From positions 18,450-82,449 of the forward strand of contig JANQKS010000043.1 in NCBI GenBank assembly GCA_028281005.1: a stretch of DNA of 64,000 nucleotides, given 5' to 3'. Shown here piece after piece: positions 33,843 through 43,251 of the stretch (positions are counted from its first letter, which is position 1; every line of letters begins with the position of its first letter). Source of the DNA: Pseudomonadales bacterium (lineage in GTDB: Bacteria; Pseudomonadota; Gammaproteobacteria; Pseudomonadales; Azotimanducaceae). The position numbers and the translations under genes are program-made. Below the pieces are notes generated by a model. That model had not been told where the DNA came from. It made no database searches and saw only the letters and a list, made by a program, of their open reading frames with translations.

Positions 33843-35186
33843 GTGGCGGCAGATTCGTCGCCGTCTACAGAGGCCGGCGGCGGCAAAACATTCACTCCAA
33901 ATACGGCGATCAGCATTGTCATCGCTAACATGATAGGCACCGGTGTGTTTACCAGTTTGGGCTTTCAGTTACTCGACATACAGTCTGCGCCGGTGATATT
34001 GCTGTTGTGGGTGGTGGGCGGCGTGTTGGCGTTGTGTGGGGCGCTGTGTTACGCGGAACTGGGGGCCGCGTTACCCAGATCCGGTGGGGAATACAACTTT
34101 CTGGGGCAGATCTACCATCCGGCCGCGGGTTTTATCTCCGGTTGGATATCCACCACCATTGGCTTTGCCGGACCAACCGCGCTAGCTGCCATCACCTCCG
34201 CAACCTACTTAAACGCGGTGTATGGCCAAGTACCAGTGGTGGGGGCAGCCGCTACCTTAGTGTTGGTGGTGGGTTTGGTGCACCTTGGCAGCCGGCGGGG
34301 TAGCGCACGTTTCCAGCTGCTGTTTACCGGTATGAAAGTGCTGTTGATCGTTTTGTTTATTGCCGCTGCCTGGTGGCAAGTTGAGCAATTGCAGCAGGTG
34401 CGCTGGACACCCGTGGCGGATGATTTGGCGTTACTTGGAGGCGGTGCCTTTGCAATCGCCTTGATATACGTGAACTATGCCTACACTGGGTGGAACGCGG
34501 CGACCTACCTGGTGGGTGAAGTGGAAGGCGCCGGGCGCCACCTACCGCGCATCTTGTTAGTTGGCACCGCGGTGGTCATGGGTTTGTATGTGCTGTTGCA
34601 CATCATGTTTTTAAGCGTTGCGCCGATGCAGGAGATGCAAGGTAAACTGGAAATAGGTTACGTGGTGGCAAGTTTTGCCTTCGGCGAAGCCGGCTCGCGT
34701 CTGGTGGGCTTGATGTTGGCGGTGTTGCTGGTCAGTACGGTGAGCGCCATGGTCATAGCCGGCCCGCGTGCGTTGCAAGTGATCGGCCAAGACTTTCATG
34801 CGCTGCGCATGCTCGCCCGCGAAAACCGCCATGGCATCCCTTCGGTTGCAATTGCCTTTCAAACTCTCATCACTCTGATCCTTGTGCTCACTTCCACGTT
34901 TGACGCGATCTTGGTTTTTGCCAGTTTTACCCTTGCGTTAAATACCTTGTTAACGGTGTTAGGCGTGTGGGTATTGCGCCAGAAACAACCGGACTTACCG
35001 CGCGCGTTCAGCGTACCCTGGTACCCATGGCCAGTGATCATCTATGTCGGCATTACTCTGTGGACGTTAGTGTTTGTGCTCTATGAGCGGCCGGTGGAAG
35101 CCCTGGTTGGTGCGGGCTTAGTGGTGGCGGGCTGGTTGTTCTACCTCGTCTCAAAAGATAGGGTAGGCGCGCCTGAAAAAAACTGA
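33843..35186 (+). CDS. APC family amino-acid/polyamine permease
   Basis: A 447-residue inner-membrane transporter with about 12 helices. The first helix has the APC signature ANMIGTGVFTSLGFQLLD, and SGGEYNFLGQIYHPAAGFISGW follows, which is common in the family. It starts at GTG 33843 directly after the PhyH stop, so translation is likely coupled. The substrate is unknown. Its neighbours act on acyl-CoA, so an amino or keto acid substrate is only a guess. Confidence 0.88.
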   Translation: MAADSSPSTEAGGGKTFTPNTAISIVIANMIGTGVFTSLGFQLLDIQSAPVILLLWVVGGVLALCGALCYAELGAALPRSGGEYNFLGQIYHPAAGFISGWISTTIGFAGPTALAAITSATYLNAVYGQVPVVGAAATLVLVVGLVHLGSRRGSARFQLLFTGMKVLLIVLFIAAAWWQVEQLQQVRWTPVADDLALLGGGAFAIALIYVNYAYTGWNAATYLVGEVEGAGRHLPRILLVGTAVVMGLYVLLHIMFLSVAPMQEMQGKLEIGYVVASFAFGEAGSRLVGLMLAVLLVSTVSAMVIAGPRALQVIGQDFHALRMLARENRHGIPSVAIAFQTLITLILVLTSTFDAILVFASFTLALNTLLTVLGVWVLRQKQPDLPRAFSVPWYPWPVIIYVGITLWTLVFVLYERPVEALVGAGLVVAGWLFYLVSKDRVGAPEKN

Positions 35187-35195
35187 GGAATACCC

Positions 35196-36023
35196 ATGTC
35201 AGATCACCTTATCGAAACCTTTGCTGATGGCATTGCCACCCTGACCATGAACCGGCCGGCGGCGCGCAACGCCATGACGGGCGACATGATGGGTGCCATG
35301 CAAGAGGCTCTACCGCGCCTGGCGGCAGATGCCAACGTGCGCTGTGTGGTGCTGACCGGCGCGGGGGGAGCGTTCTGTGCCGGTGGTGATGTCAAAGGTT
35401 TTGCGTCCCAAGCCGGCGACGGCGACGCGGCAAAAAGTGCTGACACACAACCACGGGGTTTTGATTTGGAAGGGCGTGCCCACGGCCTGCGCCAAGGCAT
35501 GGAACTGTCCCGCATCCTGCACGAAATGCCCAAACCCACGCTGGCGGCCATTCCCGGCCCTGCGGCAGGCGCCGGTTTGTCGCTGGCCTTGGCTTGCGAC
35601 CTGCGTATCGCCTTGGACACGGCCAAACTCACCACGGCGTTTTCCAAGGTAGGGTTGTCGGGTGACTACGGCGGGTCATTTTTCTTACCGTACCTGGTGG
35701 GACAAGCCATGGCGCGCGAACTGTATTTCACCGCGCGTGTGCTGTCGGGCGCCGAGGCGCGCGACATTGGTTTGGTGAATAGAGTGGCGGATGCCGACAG
35801 CTATGAGGCGGCGGTGGCTGAATTTGCCGCAGAGCTTGCCGCTTTACCGACCGTGGCAGTGGGGTATATGAAGAAGAACCTCAACTCAGCCTACGGTGGT
35901 TCGTTAAGTGATACGTTTGACCGCGAAGCGCTGTATATGACCCGTTGTTTCATGACCGAAGATCACAAAGGTGCTGCGGTTGCCTTTGTCGAAAAACGCG
36001 CGCCGCAATTTAACGGGCGTTAA
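35196..36023 (+). CDS. Enoyl-CoA hydratase/isomerase family protein
   Basis: A 275-residue crotonase. It has IATLTMNRPAARNAMTGDM and the segments GAFCAGGDVKGFASQAG and AAIPGPAAGAGLSLALACDL. Asp or Glu in the region TTAFSKVGLSGDYGGSFFL replaces the standard hydratase Glu, as in 2-(1,2-epoxy)-type isomerases. The ATG has GAGGAA upstream. It is embedded in the 33087-44568 run. Confidence 0.88.
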   Translation: MSDHLIETFADGIATLTMNRPAARNAMTGDMMGAMQEALPRLAADANVRCVVLTGAGGAFCAGGDVKGFASQAGDGDAAKSADTQPRGFDLEGRAHGLRQGMELSRILHEMPKPTLAAIPGPAAGAGLSLALACDLRIALDTAKLTTAFSKVGLSGDYGGSFFLPYLVGQAMARELYFTARVLSGAEARDIGLVNRVADADSYEAAVAEFAAELAALPTVAVGYMKKNLNSAYGGSLSDTFDREALYMTRCFMTEDHKGAAVAFVEKRAPQFNGR

Positions 36024-36029
36024 TCTGCT

Positions 36030-37376
36030 GTGGCGGCCGCTCCACAGAGCTGGAATAGCCGTTTTGGCTTCCTCATGGCGTCAGTGGGATTTGCCGTTGG
36101 TTTGGGGAACATTTGGCGTTTCCCCTATGTGACCGGCGAAAATGGCGGCTCTGCCTTTGTCCTAGTCTACCTGGTATGCGCCTTTGGCATCGGCGTGCCG
36201 ATACTGATGGCGGAAATCATGTTGGGCCGTCGCGGCCGCATGACGCCGCCGAGTTCAATTGCCGCGGTGGCGGTTGAGGGTGGCCTGAGCCGCGGCTGGG
36301 CTGGCGTTGGCTATCTCAATCTGCTCACCGCATTCAGCATTTTGATCGCCTATGGGGTGGTTGCGGGCTGGGTGCTGTATTACCTGTTTCAAACCGTCTC
36401 CGGCAGCATGGTCGACATCACCGCAGCGGCTTCTGCGGCGCAGTTTGATGCCTTGTTACAAGACGTGCCGACCATGCTTTTGTGGACCTTAGTGGCGTTG
36501 CTGATCGCCGGAAGCATTATCTACGGCGGTGTGGAAAAAGGCATTGAGCGTGCGGTCAAATTACTGATGCCGTTGTTGTTTGCCTTGTTGGCGCTGTTGG
36601 TGGGCTTTAACGTGGTGGTGGGTGGTATGCCTGCCACGCTGGAATATCTGTTTAGTCCCGACTTCTCCAAAATCAGTCCCGGCATGGTGCTGGCCGCCGT
36701 GGGCCAAGCGTTTTTCAGTATCGGCGTCGCCATGGCGGGGATGATGATGTTTGGTGCTTATCTACCGAAAAACATCTCCATCGGACAAAGCGCGGTGACC
36801 ATAGTTATTGTCGACACCTTGGTTGCGCTGATGGCCGGTTTGGTCATTTTTCCGATGGTCTTCCACAATGGTCTGGACCCCGCGGGTGGTACCGGTTTGA
36901 TTTTTCAAACGCTTCCGTTGGCCTTTGCGCAGATGCCGGGCGGCCAGGTGATCGGCGTGTTGTTCTTTTTGTTACTGTCAGTGGCTGCGATCACCTCCGT
37001 GGTGGGGTTATGTGAGCCGCTCGGCGCCTGGTTGGCGGAACGTTTTCAATGGGGTCGGCACACGGCGTCCGTGGTGCTCATCGCGGTGGCTTCGCTGTTC
37101 GGGTTGGTCAGCGTGCTCAGTTACAACCACTGGGCTGAGGTAATGATATTTGGGCGTTCGTTAAACACGATGATGGATTTTGTGCCGAACCAGATCTTTT
37201 TGCCGCTGGGTGGATTACTGATTGCGTTATTTGTGGCCTGGTTTGTCAGCAGCGCGGACGCGGCCGAAGAGTTGGACCTGCAATCAACCAGGACTTTTCA
37301 GCTATGGCGTCAATTAATGCGTTACGTGGTGGTGCCCGCTGTGGCGGTCATCTTGGTTACCGGCGTGGCGGAATAG
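36030..37376 (+). CDS. Sodium-dependent transporter (NSS family)
   Basis: A 448-residue neurotransmitter:Na+ symporter-type protein. The first helix has the family's Na+ and substrate site residues (FLMASVGFAVGLGNIWRFPY), and the second block is ENGGSAFVLVYLV. It has about 11 helices. It starts at GTG 36030, six bp after the previous stop. Na+-driven uptake fits the presence of Na+-NQR in the same window. An 11-bp tandem repeat crosses its stop codon. Confidence 0.9.
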   Translation: MAAAPQSWNSRFGFLMASVGFAVGLGNIWRFPYVTGENGGSAFVLVYLVCAFGIGVPILMAEIMLGRRGRMTPPSSIAAVAVEGGLSRGWAGVGYLNLLTAFSILIAYGVVAGWVLYYLFQTVSGSMVDITAAASAAQFDALLQDVPTMLLWTLVALLIAGSIIYGGVEKGIERAVKLLMPLLFALLALLVGFNVVVGGMPATLEYLFSPDFSKISPGMVLAAVGQAFFSIGVAMAGMMMFGAYLPKNISIGQSAVTIVIVDTLVALMAGLVIFPMVFHNGLDPAGGTGLIFQTLPLAFAQMPGGQVIGVLFFLLLSVAAITSVVGLCEPLGAWLAERFQWGRHTASVVLIAVASLFGLVSVLSYNHWAEVMIFGRSLNTMMDFVPNQIFLPLGGLLIALFVAWFVSSADAAEELDLQSTRTFQLWRQLMRYVVVPAVAVILVTGVAE

Positions 37377-37398
37377 TGGCGGAATAGGGGCCGAATAA
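37366..37398. repeat. 11-bp tandem repeat across a stop codon
   Basis: TGGCGGAATAG occurs twice in tandem (37366-37376 and 37377-37387), followed by a degenerate third copy GGGCCGAATAA (37388-37398). The first copy contains the stop codon of the NSS transporter gene. Confidence 0.85.
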
Positions 37399-37401
37399 AC
37401 A

Positions 37402-38232
37402 GTGCAACTAAGTTATCGCGGCAGCGTAAATCAGTGGGAGTGTGACGAAAATGATCACCTCAACGTTCGTTTTTATATGGAAAAACACTGGCAAACACTG
37501 TGCGGCTGGTTGCAGATTGCGAAGAAGCAAGCGGTGCCAGAGATATCCGCACATCTAGTCCATCAGCATTTACGCTTTTTGCAGGAATCCCGGTTGGCCG
37601 CGCCAATCTCGGGTTATGCCGGGGTGGTGAGCGCAGCCGGCGACCATGTCGATGTGTTAACCGAGTTGCGCCACTCATTTACCGATGACGTGTTGTGTAC
37701 CTGTGTACACCAGTTGCAAGGTTTGTCGCTGCCGGTGACAGATGAACTGCCGGAGTATGCCGCCGCTCGTGGCGTGCCGGCTCAAGACTTGGCTTACGCC
37801 ACATTGTCCGTGGACGAGGCAGCGCAGTACGGCTTTCAACCGATTGGCATGGGTGTGGCGCAGGCAGCGGAATGTCGGCAGGGCGGGGAGTTACTGGTGC
37901 ATAACTACATGGGCCGCATCTCCGATTCTATGCCTCACCTATGGGGTGAGCTGGGTGAGCAGGAGGGTGGGGCGGTGCTGGAGTATCGTCTGCGTTTTCA
38001 CCAGCCGCTGCGCCGCAATGAGCCTTTTGTGTTGATGTCGGGTATCGCCGAGGTGGGTGTTAAGGTGCAGCGCTTTGCCCACCTGCTCTACGCCGCCGAA
38101 AGTGGAGTGTTGTGTGTGTCCGCACAAGCTGCCGGTGTCCGCATGGACTTGCAGGCGCGCCGCGCCATGAGTTTAAGTGAAGAAGGGCAAGCGCGGTTAC
38201 GCGAACGAATGTTACAACCGCTGGTCGAATAA
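37402..38232 (+). CDS. Thioesterase family protein (double hot-dog)
   Basis: A 276-residue protein with a 4HBT-like N-terminal half: VNQWECDENDHLNVRFYMEK, where Asp in CDENDH would be catalytic. A second half resembles the same fold (MGRISDSMPHLWGELG). It starts at GTG 37402. Acyl-CoA thioesterases of this kind release acids from CoA; the acyl-CoA ligase follows after 42 bp, so the pair may control acyl-CoA levels. Confidence 0.7.
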   Translation: MQLSYRGSVNQWECDENDHLNVRFYMEKHWQTLCGWLQIAKKQAVPEISAHLVHQHLRFLQESRLAAPISGYAGVVSAAGDHVDVLTELRHSFTDDVLCTCVHQLQGLSLPVTDELPEYAAARGVPAQDLAYATLSVDEAAQYGFQPIGMGVAQAAECRQGGELLVHNYMGRISDSMPHLWGELGEQEGGAVLEYRLRFHQPLRRNEPFVLMSGIAEVGVKVQRFAHLLYAAESGVLCVSAQAAGVRMDLQARRAMSLSEEGQARLRERMLQPLVE

Positions 38233-38274
38233 CCCGCTGTTGCAAATCAGCTATCCAAGTATCGAGGAAACTCC

Positions 38275-39930
38275 GTGAGTATTTACGACACTGACCTGGA
38301 TCAGAATGAGGCAAATTATGCGCCCCTGTCGCCCATTTCTTTTCTACGTCGTGCGGCGCAGATTTATCCCCATCGCAGTGCTGTCGTCTACGCCGAACGA
38401 AATCTGAGTTGGCTTGCCGTGTGGCAACGTTGTGTGGCGGTAGCGGCTGCGCTGCGCACCCGCGGCGTCGGTCAAGGTGACACCGTCGCGGTATTAAGCG
38501 CCAATTTGCCGGAAATGTTTGAAGCACACTTTGCGGTACCCATGGCAGGCGCGGTGCTAAACGCCATTAACATGCGGCTGGATGCGGCGACCATCAGTTT
38601 CATCCTGCAGCATGGCGAGGCAAAGGTCTTTTTCGTCGACAAAGAGTTTGGCGCGGTCGCCGAGCAAGCCCTGGCGGAGGCGGATGCAGACATATTGTTG
38701 GTGCACATCGACGACCTGACCTGTGAGACGGGTAAATTAATAGGCCAGCTCAGTTACGAAGACTTGGTGCGTGAGGGCGCAGCGGCGCAACCGCAGCGGG
38801 ACATTAGCGTGCCCGTAGATGCACGAGACTACTTACCCGCCGATGAGTGGGATGCCATTGCGTTGAACTACACCTCCGGGACCACCGGTAATCCTAAGGG
38901 CGTCGTGTACCACCACCGTGGGGCGTACCTTAACGCGATCTCTAACGCACTCACCTGGCACATGGGTGAACACCCGGTGTATTTGTGGACGCTGCCGATG
39001 TTCCATTGCAACGGCTGGTGTTTCCCCTGGACTTTAGCGGTTAACGCCGGCACCAGCGTGTGTTTGCGCCAAGTGCGCGACGATCAGGTGTACGCCTCGA
39101 TTGCCGAGCATAAAGTGACACATTTCTGCGGCGCGCCGGTTGTGCTAAATATGCTGCTGGTGGCAGATCAAGCATTAAAAGACCTGGTTCAGCACGAGGT
39201 GAAAGTCATGACAGCCGGCGCAGCCCCGCCGGCGGCGATTATTGGCGGCATGCAAGAGATGGGCATTGATGTGACCCACGTGTATGGCTTGACTGAAACC
39301 TACGGCCCCGTGACCTTATGTGCCTGGCAAAACGACCTTTGGGGTGCGCTGGATGCGGATGAGCAGGCCACCCTAAAGGCCCGCCAGGGGGTTGGCGGAC
39401 AGATGCTGGAAGGTCTCATTGTTGCCGACCCGGATACCTTGCAGCCCGTCCCACGCGACGGCGAAACCATTGGCGAAATTATGATGCGCGGCAACAATGT
39501 TATGAAAGGGTATTTGAAGAACCCAAATGCCTCCGCGGAATCATTTGCCGGGGGTTGGTTTCACTCGGGTGATCTTGCCGTCTGGCATGCTGACGGCTAC
39601 ATACAGATTAAAGACCGCTCCAAAGACATCATCATCTCCGGTGGTGAGAACATTTCCAGCATCGAAATTGAAGATCTGCTGTTTAAACACCCGGCAATCA
39701 TGGAGGCTGCTGTGGTGGCCAAGAATGATACAAAGTGGGGCGAAACCCCCTGTGCCTTTGTCAGCTTGAAACCTAACCAAGCGCTCACCGCCGAAGAGGT
39801 CGTGCAGTACTGCAAAGACAATTTGGCCGGTTTTAAAGTGCCGAAGTACATCGTTTTTGCGCCCCTGCCGAAAACATCTACCGGTAAAGTGCAGAAGTTT
39901 GTGCTGCGTGAACAAGCGGAGCAAATCTAA
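38275..39930 (+). CDS. Acyl-CoA synthetase, DmdB-like
   Basis: A 551-residue AMP-binding ligase. The P-loop is ALNYTSGTTGNPKGVVYHHR, followed by THVYGLTETYGP, GGWFHSGDLAVWHADGY, and the C-terminal KTSTGKVQKFVLRE that holds the catalytic Lys. It is similar in layout to medium-chain and methylmercaptopropionate-type (DmdB) CoA ligases. DMSP use is not shown: no DmdA or other DMSP gene is in the window. It starts at GTG and overlaps the TVP38 gene by 1 bp. Confidence 0.88.
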   Translation: MSIYDTDLDQNEANYAPLSPISFLRRAAQIYPHRSAVVYAERNLSWLAVWQRCVAVAAALRTRGVGQGDTVAVLSANLPEMFEAHFAVPMAGAVLNAINMRLDAATISFILQHGEAKVFFVDKEFGAVAEQALAEADADILLVHIDDLTCETGKLIGQLSYEDLVREGAAAQPQRDISVPVDARDYLPADEWDAIALNYTSGTTGNPKGVVYHHRGAYLNAISNALTWHMGEHPVYLWTLPMFHCNGWCFPWTLAVNAGTSVCLRQVRDDQVYASIAEHKVTHFCGAPVVLNMLLVADQALKDLVQHEVKVMTAGAAPPAAIIGGMQEMGIDVTHVYGLTETYGPVTLCAWQNDLWGALDADEQATLKARQGVGGQMLEGLIVADPDTLQPVPRDGETIGEIMMRGNNVMKGYLKNPNASAESFAGGWFHSGDLAVWHADGYIQIKDRSKDIIISGGENISSIEIEDLLFKHPAIMEAAVVAKNDTKWGETPCAFVSLKPNQALTAEEVVQYCKDNLAGFKVPKYIVFAPLPKTSTGKVQKFVLREQAEQI

Positions 39931-40619
39931 TGCCTAAACCCGTGATATTGGTGATTGTTTTGGTGGTGTTGCTGGTCGGCGCCTATTTCCTACCGATCAC
40001 AGATTGGATCAGTGCCGCGTTTGCCTGGATAGACGCTAACCGCACCATTTCGTGGTTGGTGTTTATCGTGATGTATGTGGGCGCAACGGTGTTGATGATT
40101 CCCGGCAGTCTCCTCACGTTAGCGGCGGGATTTTTATTTGGCTTGGGGTATGGCTTTGTCATGGTCTCGTTTGCCAGTGTCACCGGAGCCAGCCTGGCGT
40201 TTCTCATCGGTCGGTTTTTTGCCCGCGACTGGGTGGCCGGGCGCCTGCAGAGCTTACCTAAGTTCGCGGCGTTGGATGCTGCGGTGGGTGAACGTGGCGC
40301 GTTGATCGTATTTCTAACCCGGCTCTCGCCTGTATTTCCGTTTAACCTCCTAAACTACGCGTTCGGCTTAACCGCCGTGCCATTCTGGACCTACGTGGCG
40401 CTGTCCTGGATTGGCATGATGCCCGCGACGTTGTTGTACGTTTACCTCGGCTCCATCGCTTCTGATCTGACCAGCCTGTTGGCGGGTGAAGTGGCGGAGT
40501 CGCCGTTAGGAAATTGGCCGCTGTACGTCGGCCTGATAGCGACCTTGGTGCTCACCGTCGTGGTGTCACGCATAGCAACCCGTACCTTAAGCGAAAAACT
40601 GGATGAGGCGGCCACATGA
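39930..40619 (+). CDS. TVP38/TMEM64 family membrane protein
   Basis: A 229-residue inner-membrane protein with a VTT/SNARE-associated domain. The core motifs are VPGSLLT-like MIPGSLLTLAAGFLFGLGYG, and RLSPVFPFNLLNYAFGLT. Start ATG overlaps the ligase stop by 1 base, and the stop overlaps the next gene (ATGA). In many Gammaproteobacteria these two are fused or adjacent to a mercuric reductase-like flavoprotein, as here. Function is unknown. Confidence 0.85.
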   Translation: MPKPVILVIVLVVLLVGAYFLPITDWISAAFAWIDANRTISWLVFIVMYVGATVLMIPGSLLTLAAGFLFGLGYGFVMVSFASVTGASLAFLIGRFFARDWVAGRLQSLPKFAALDAAVGERGALIVFLTRLSPVFPFNLLNYAFGLTAVPFWTYVALSWIGMMPATLLYVYLGSIASDLTSLLAGEVAESPLGNWPLYVGLIATLVLTVVVSRIATRTLSEKLDEAAT

Positions 40620-42076
40620 ACGACCCTACTTACTATCCCGGGATTGAGTTCGATCGCCAAGCCTCCGGCTTACTGGCGCCGGAAGACCACGTAAATCCCA
40701 CGCCTCAGGCACGCTACCATCTGGTGATTATCGGCGCAGGACCGGCGGGGCTTATCTCTGCCATAGGTGCGGCGGGGTTAGGCGCGAAGGTGGCCTTGGT
40801 AGAGAAGACACGCATGGGCGGAGACTGCCTTAACGTCGGCTGTGTCCCCTCAAAATCCCTGTTAGAGTACACCGGCTCTACACAACAGCCCGGTTTTGAC
40901 ACCGCTTTCAGCTGGCTGCGGGAGGTGCGCGCGGGGATTGCCCCGCACGATTCGGTCGCGCGGTACAGTGAAGCAGGTGTGGATGTGTTTCTGGGAGAAG
41001 CTCAGTTTGAGGCTTCTGGCCAGGTTCGGGTGGGTGATGTGTTGTTGAATGCCCGACGCGTTGCGGTCTGCACTGGGGCCACCGCGGACATCCCGCCGAT
41101 ACCGGGGCTGCGTGAGTGTCAGCCGCTGACTAACGAAACCGTGTTTGATCTTACCGAAGCGCCGACCTCCTTGGCCATTCTGGGTGCAGGGGCGATTGGC
41201 TGTGAGCTCGCCTTGGTGTTTGCCCGTTTGGGTGTGACGGTGCACCTGTTTGAACTCGCGCCTAGAGTATTACCCTTGGAAATTGAGGAAGCCAGCACGG
41301 CTGTGGCTGCGGCGCTTGAAGCCGCGGGTGTCCAATTACACGTGGGCGAAGGGGTCAGTCAGGTGAGCCAAAGGCCTGACGCAGACGTTGAAGTTGAGGC
41401 GGGTGGCACAAGCTATCGTACCCAGCGGGTATTGGTGGCCTTGGGGCGTCGTCCGAACACCGCGGCGTTGGGCCTTGACCGCGTGGGTGTAGAGGTGAAC
41501 GCGCGGGGGTTTATCAAAACAAATGCCAAGCTGCGCAGCAGTAACCCTAGTATTTACGCGGCCGGTGATTGCACTGCGGCGTTGCAGTTTACCCACCACG
41601 CAGACGCCCAGGCGCGGGCTCTGGTGCAGAATACCCTGTTTGCACCGACCGCCAGTGTTGACGGGCTTGTCATCCCGCACTGCACTTACACCAAACCGGA
41701 AGTGGCCTCGGTGGGTGAAAACCCGACGCAGCTTGCTGCTCGGGGAGAGGCGTTTGACGAGTACCGCTTTGACTTTGCGGAACTTGATCGGGGACGCGCG
41801 GAGATTGATGGCGCGGGTTTTGCGGTAATCTGGACGAAGCGTGGCGGTGATCAAATATTGGGTGCGACCATTGTTGGCCACGATGCCGGTGAGCAGATAG
41901 CCCCCGTTTGTATTCTGATGAGCAATGGGCTGGGTTTAGGTGCTGCGGGCAAAGCGCTGTATTCCTATCCAACACGCAGTGAATACCTCAAGCGTTTGGC
42001 CGATGCATACAACCGCACACGGTTGACGCCGACGGTGGCTAAGTTGTTTAAAACCTGGCTTGGTTTTACTGCCTAA
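40616..42076 (+). CDS. FAD-dependent pyridine nucleotide-disulfide oxidoreductase (mercuric reductase-like)
   Basis: A 486-residue class I flavoprotein disulfide reductase. The FAD motif is VIIGAGPAGLISAIGAAGLG; the redox-active pair is in MGGDCLNVGCVPSKSLLEY; the NAD motif is LAILGAGAIGCELALVFARLG; and the second FAD motif is YAAGDCTAALQFTHHADAQAR. It lacks the C-terminal Cys pair and the N-terminal metal domain of true MerA. The overlap with the TVP38 gene suggests that they act together, possibly on quinones or disulfides at the membrane. Confidence 0.88.
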   Translation: MNDPTYYPGIEFDRQASGLLAPEDHVNPTPQARYHLVIIGAGPAGLISAIGAAGLGAKVALVEKTRMGGDCLNVGCVPSKSLLEYTGSTQQPGFDTAFSWLREVRAGIAPHDSVARYSEAGVDVFLGEAQFEASGQVRVGDVLLNARRVAVCTGATADIPPIPGLRECQPLTNETVFDLTEAPTSLAILGAGAIGCELALVFARLGVTVHLFELAPRVLPLEIEEASTAVAAALEAAGVQLHVGEGVSQVSQRPDADVEVEAGGTSYRTQRVLVALGRRPNTAALGLDRVGVEVNARGFIKTNAKLRSSNPSIYAAGDCTAALQFTHHADAQARALVQNTLFAPTASVDGLVIPHCTYTKPEVASVGENPTQLAARGEAFDEYRFDFAELDRGRAEIDGAGFAVIWTKRGGDQILGATIVGHDAGEQIAPVCILMSNGLGLGAAGKALYSYPTRSEYLKRLADAYNRTRLTPTVAKLFKTWLGFTA

Positions 42077-42113
42077 GCTACTCTGTAGCGTTGTCGTGAG
42101 AGGTAGATTAAAC

Positions 42114-42593
42114 ATGCTGCAGGGGTTTGGCAGGCGCCAGTTTATAGGCCTGATGGTGTTGTGTGGGTTAACTGCGTGTGGTCAGAGTCCTGAGCCCCAG
42201 GCGATACCGTTTAAACCCACGGCAAGTATCCATGACTTTATGGTATGGGGCTTAGAACCAGCGGCGGATGTGATCTGGGGTAACGCGGGTTACATCATCA
42301 CCCATGACGGTGAACAAGATTTACAGCCCACCACCCAGGAGGGGTGGGACCATGTGCGTAACGCAGCCACCACCGTGGCGGAAGCGGGCAATCTGTTGAT
42401 GATGCCCGGTTATGCGGCTGACCCGGGTGACTGGGTGGAATACTCCGCAGGTTTAGTCATGGCAGGCATACGCGCACGTGACGCCGCTCAGGCCAAAGAT
42501 GCTGATGCGCTGTTCCAAGCCGGCGCAAATTTGTACAGTGTCTGCTTGGCGTGTCACAACCGCTACATCATCCAAGTACAACAAGGCATTTAG
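42114..42593 (+). CDS. Small c-type cytochrome lipoprotein
   Basis: A 159-residue protein with a lipobox (LMVLCGLTAC) and one haem c motif near the C-terminus (VCLACHNRY). The ATG at 42114 has GAGAGG upstream; the upstream frame from 42060 overlaps the previous gene. The architecture, a helical domain of about 130 residues with a C-terminal CxxCH, resembles cytochrome c' type proteins, though not the standard size. It precedes the His-rich membrane protein. Confidence 0.75.
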   Translation: MLQGFGRRQFIGLMVLCGLTACGQSPEPQAIPFKPTASIHDFMVWGLEPAADVIWGNAGYIITHDGEQDLQPTTQEGWDHVRNAATTVAEAGNLLMMPGYAADPGDWVEYSAGLVMAGIRARDAAQAKDADALFQAGANLYSVCLACHNRYIIQVQQGI

Positions 42594-42603
42594 TCCGACG
42601 ATT

Positions 42604-43212
42604 ATGGAAAACGTTAACGCATCACCACGTACCATTTTTGCCACCTTAAGCGCCAGCATCGTGGTGGCGTTGGTTGCCCTGGTCTTGTTCATCCTGCCCG
42701 CTGAGTACGGTGTCGATCCGTTAGGAGCGGGGGACGTACTGGGCATCAAGGGTATGTCGGGCTACACGGTGAGCGCGTTGTCCATTGAAGAGCAATCCTT
42801 CAAGGAAGACTACGTGGAGTTTCCTCTGGGTCCGTTTGAATCGATCGAGTACAAATACCATATGGATGCGGGCCAAGCCATGGTCTACAGCTGGCAGGCG
42901 GAAGGGGAAGTGGTTTTCGATTTCCACAGTCATGAAGAACACCATGACGAACATGATCTGCATGAAGCAGGGCACGCTGAACACGCACATGATGAAGATC
43001 ATGAAGAAGAACACGAAGAAGATTCGATCAGTTTCTCTGTGGGTCGCGCCGCCGCCCAGCATGGTACCTACGTAGCACCCTACAGCGGCCTGCATGGCTG
43101 GTTTTGGGAGAACCGAGGTCAGCAGGAAGTAACCGTGAAAGTCACCACCCGCGGTTTTTTCGAGTCTTCCACCACCTTCTCCCGCAGTGGTGAATACACC
43201 CGCGAACTCTGA
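42604..43212 (+). CDS. Single-helix membrane protein with histidine- and glutamate-rich stretch
   Basis: A 202-residue protein. One helix near the N-terminus (LSASIVVALVALVLFILPAEYG) anchors it, with the rest probably in the periplasm. Residues of about 107-140 are rich in His, Glu and Asp (HSHEEHHDEHDL, HAEHAHDEDHEEEH), which suggests divalent metal binding. Conserved-looking segments are YKYHMDAGQAMVYSWQAEG and HGWFWENRG. The ATG start is 42604; the longer frame from 42478 overlaps the cytochrome gene. Function is unknown. Confidence 0.7.
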   Translation: MENVNASPRTIFATLSASIVVALVALVLFILPAEYGVDPLGAGDVLGIKGMSGYTVSALSIEEQSFKEDYVEFPLGPFESIEYKYHMDAGQAMVYSWQAEGEVVFDFHSHEEHHDEHDLHEAGHAEHAHDEDHEEEHEEDSISFSVGRAAAQHGTYVAPYSGLHGWFWENRGQQEVTVKVTTRGFFESSTTFSRSGEYTREL

Positions 43213-43251
43213 TAAGTTGAGTCCCGGCACACCTACGGTGTAAGGGGAATC

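Noticed and set aside
38275..39930. DMSP demethylation pathway
   Set aside because: The ligase is DmdB-like, but no dmdA or dmdC gene is seen, so the pathway cannot be claimed.
40616..42076. Mercury resistance (merA)
   Set aside because: The C-terminal Cys pair, the N-terminal metal domain and other mer genes are absent.
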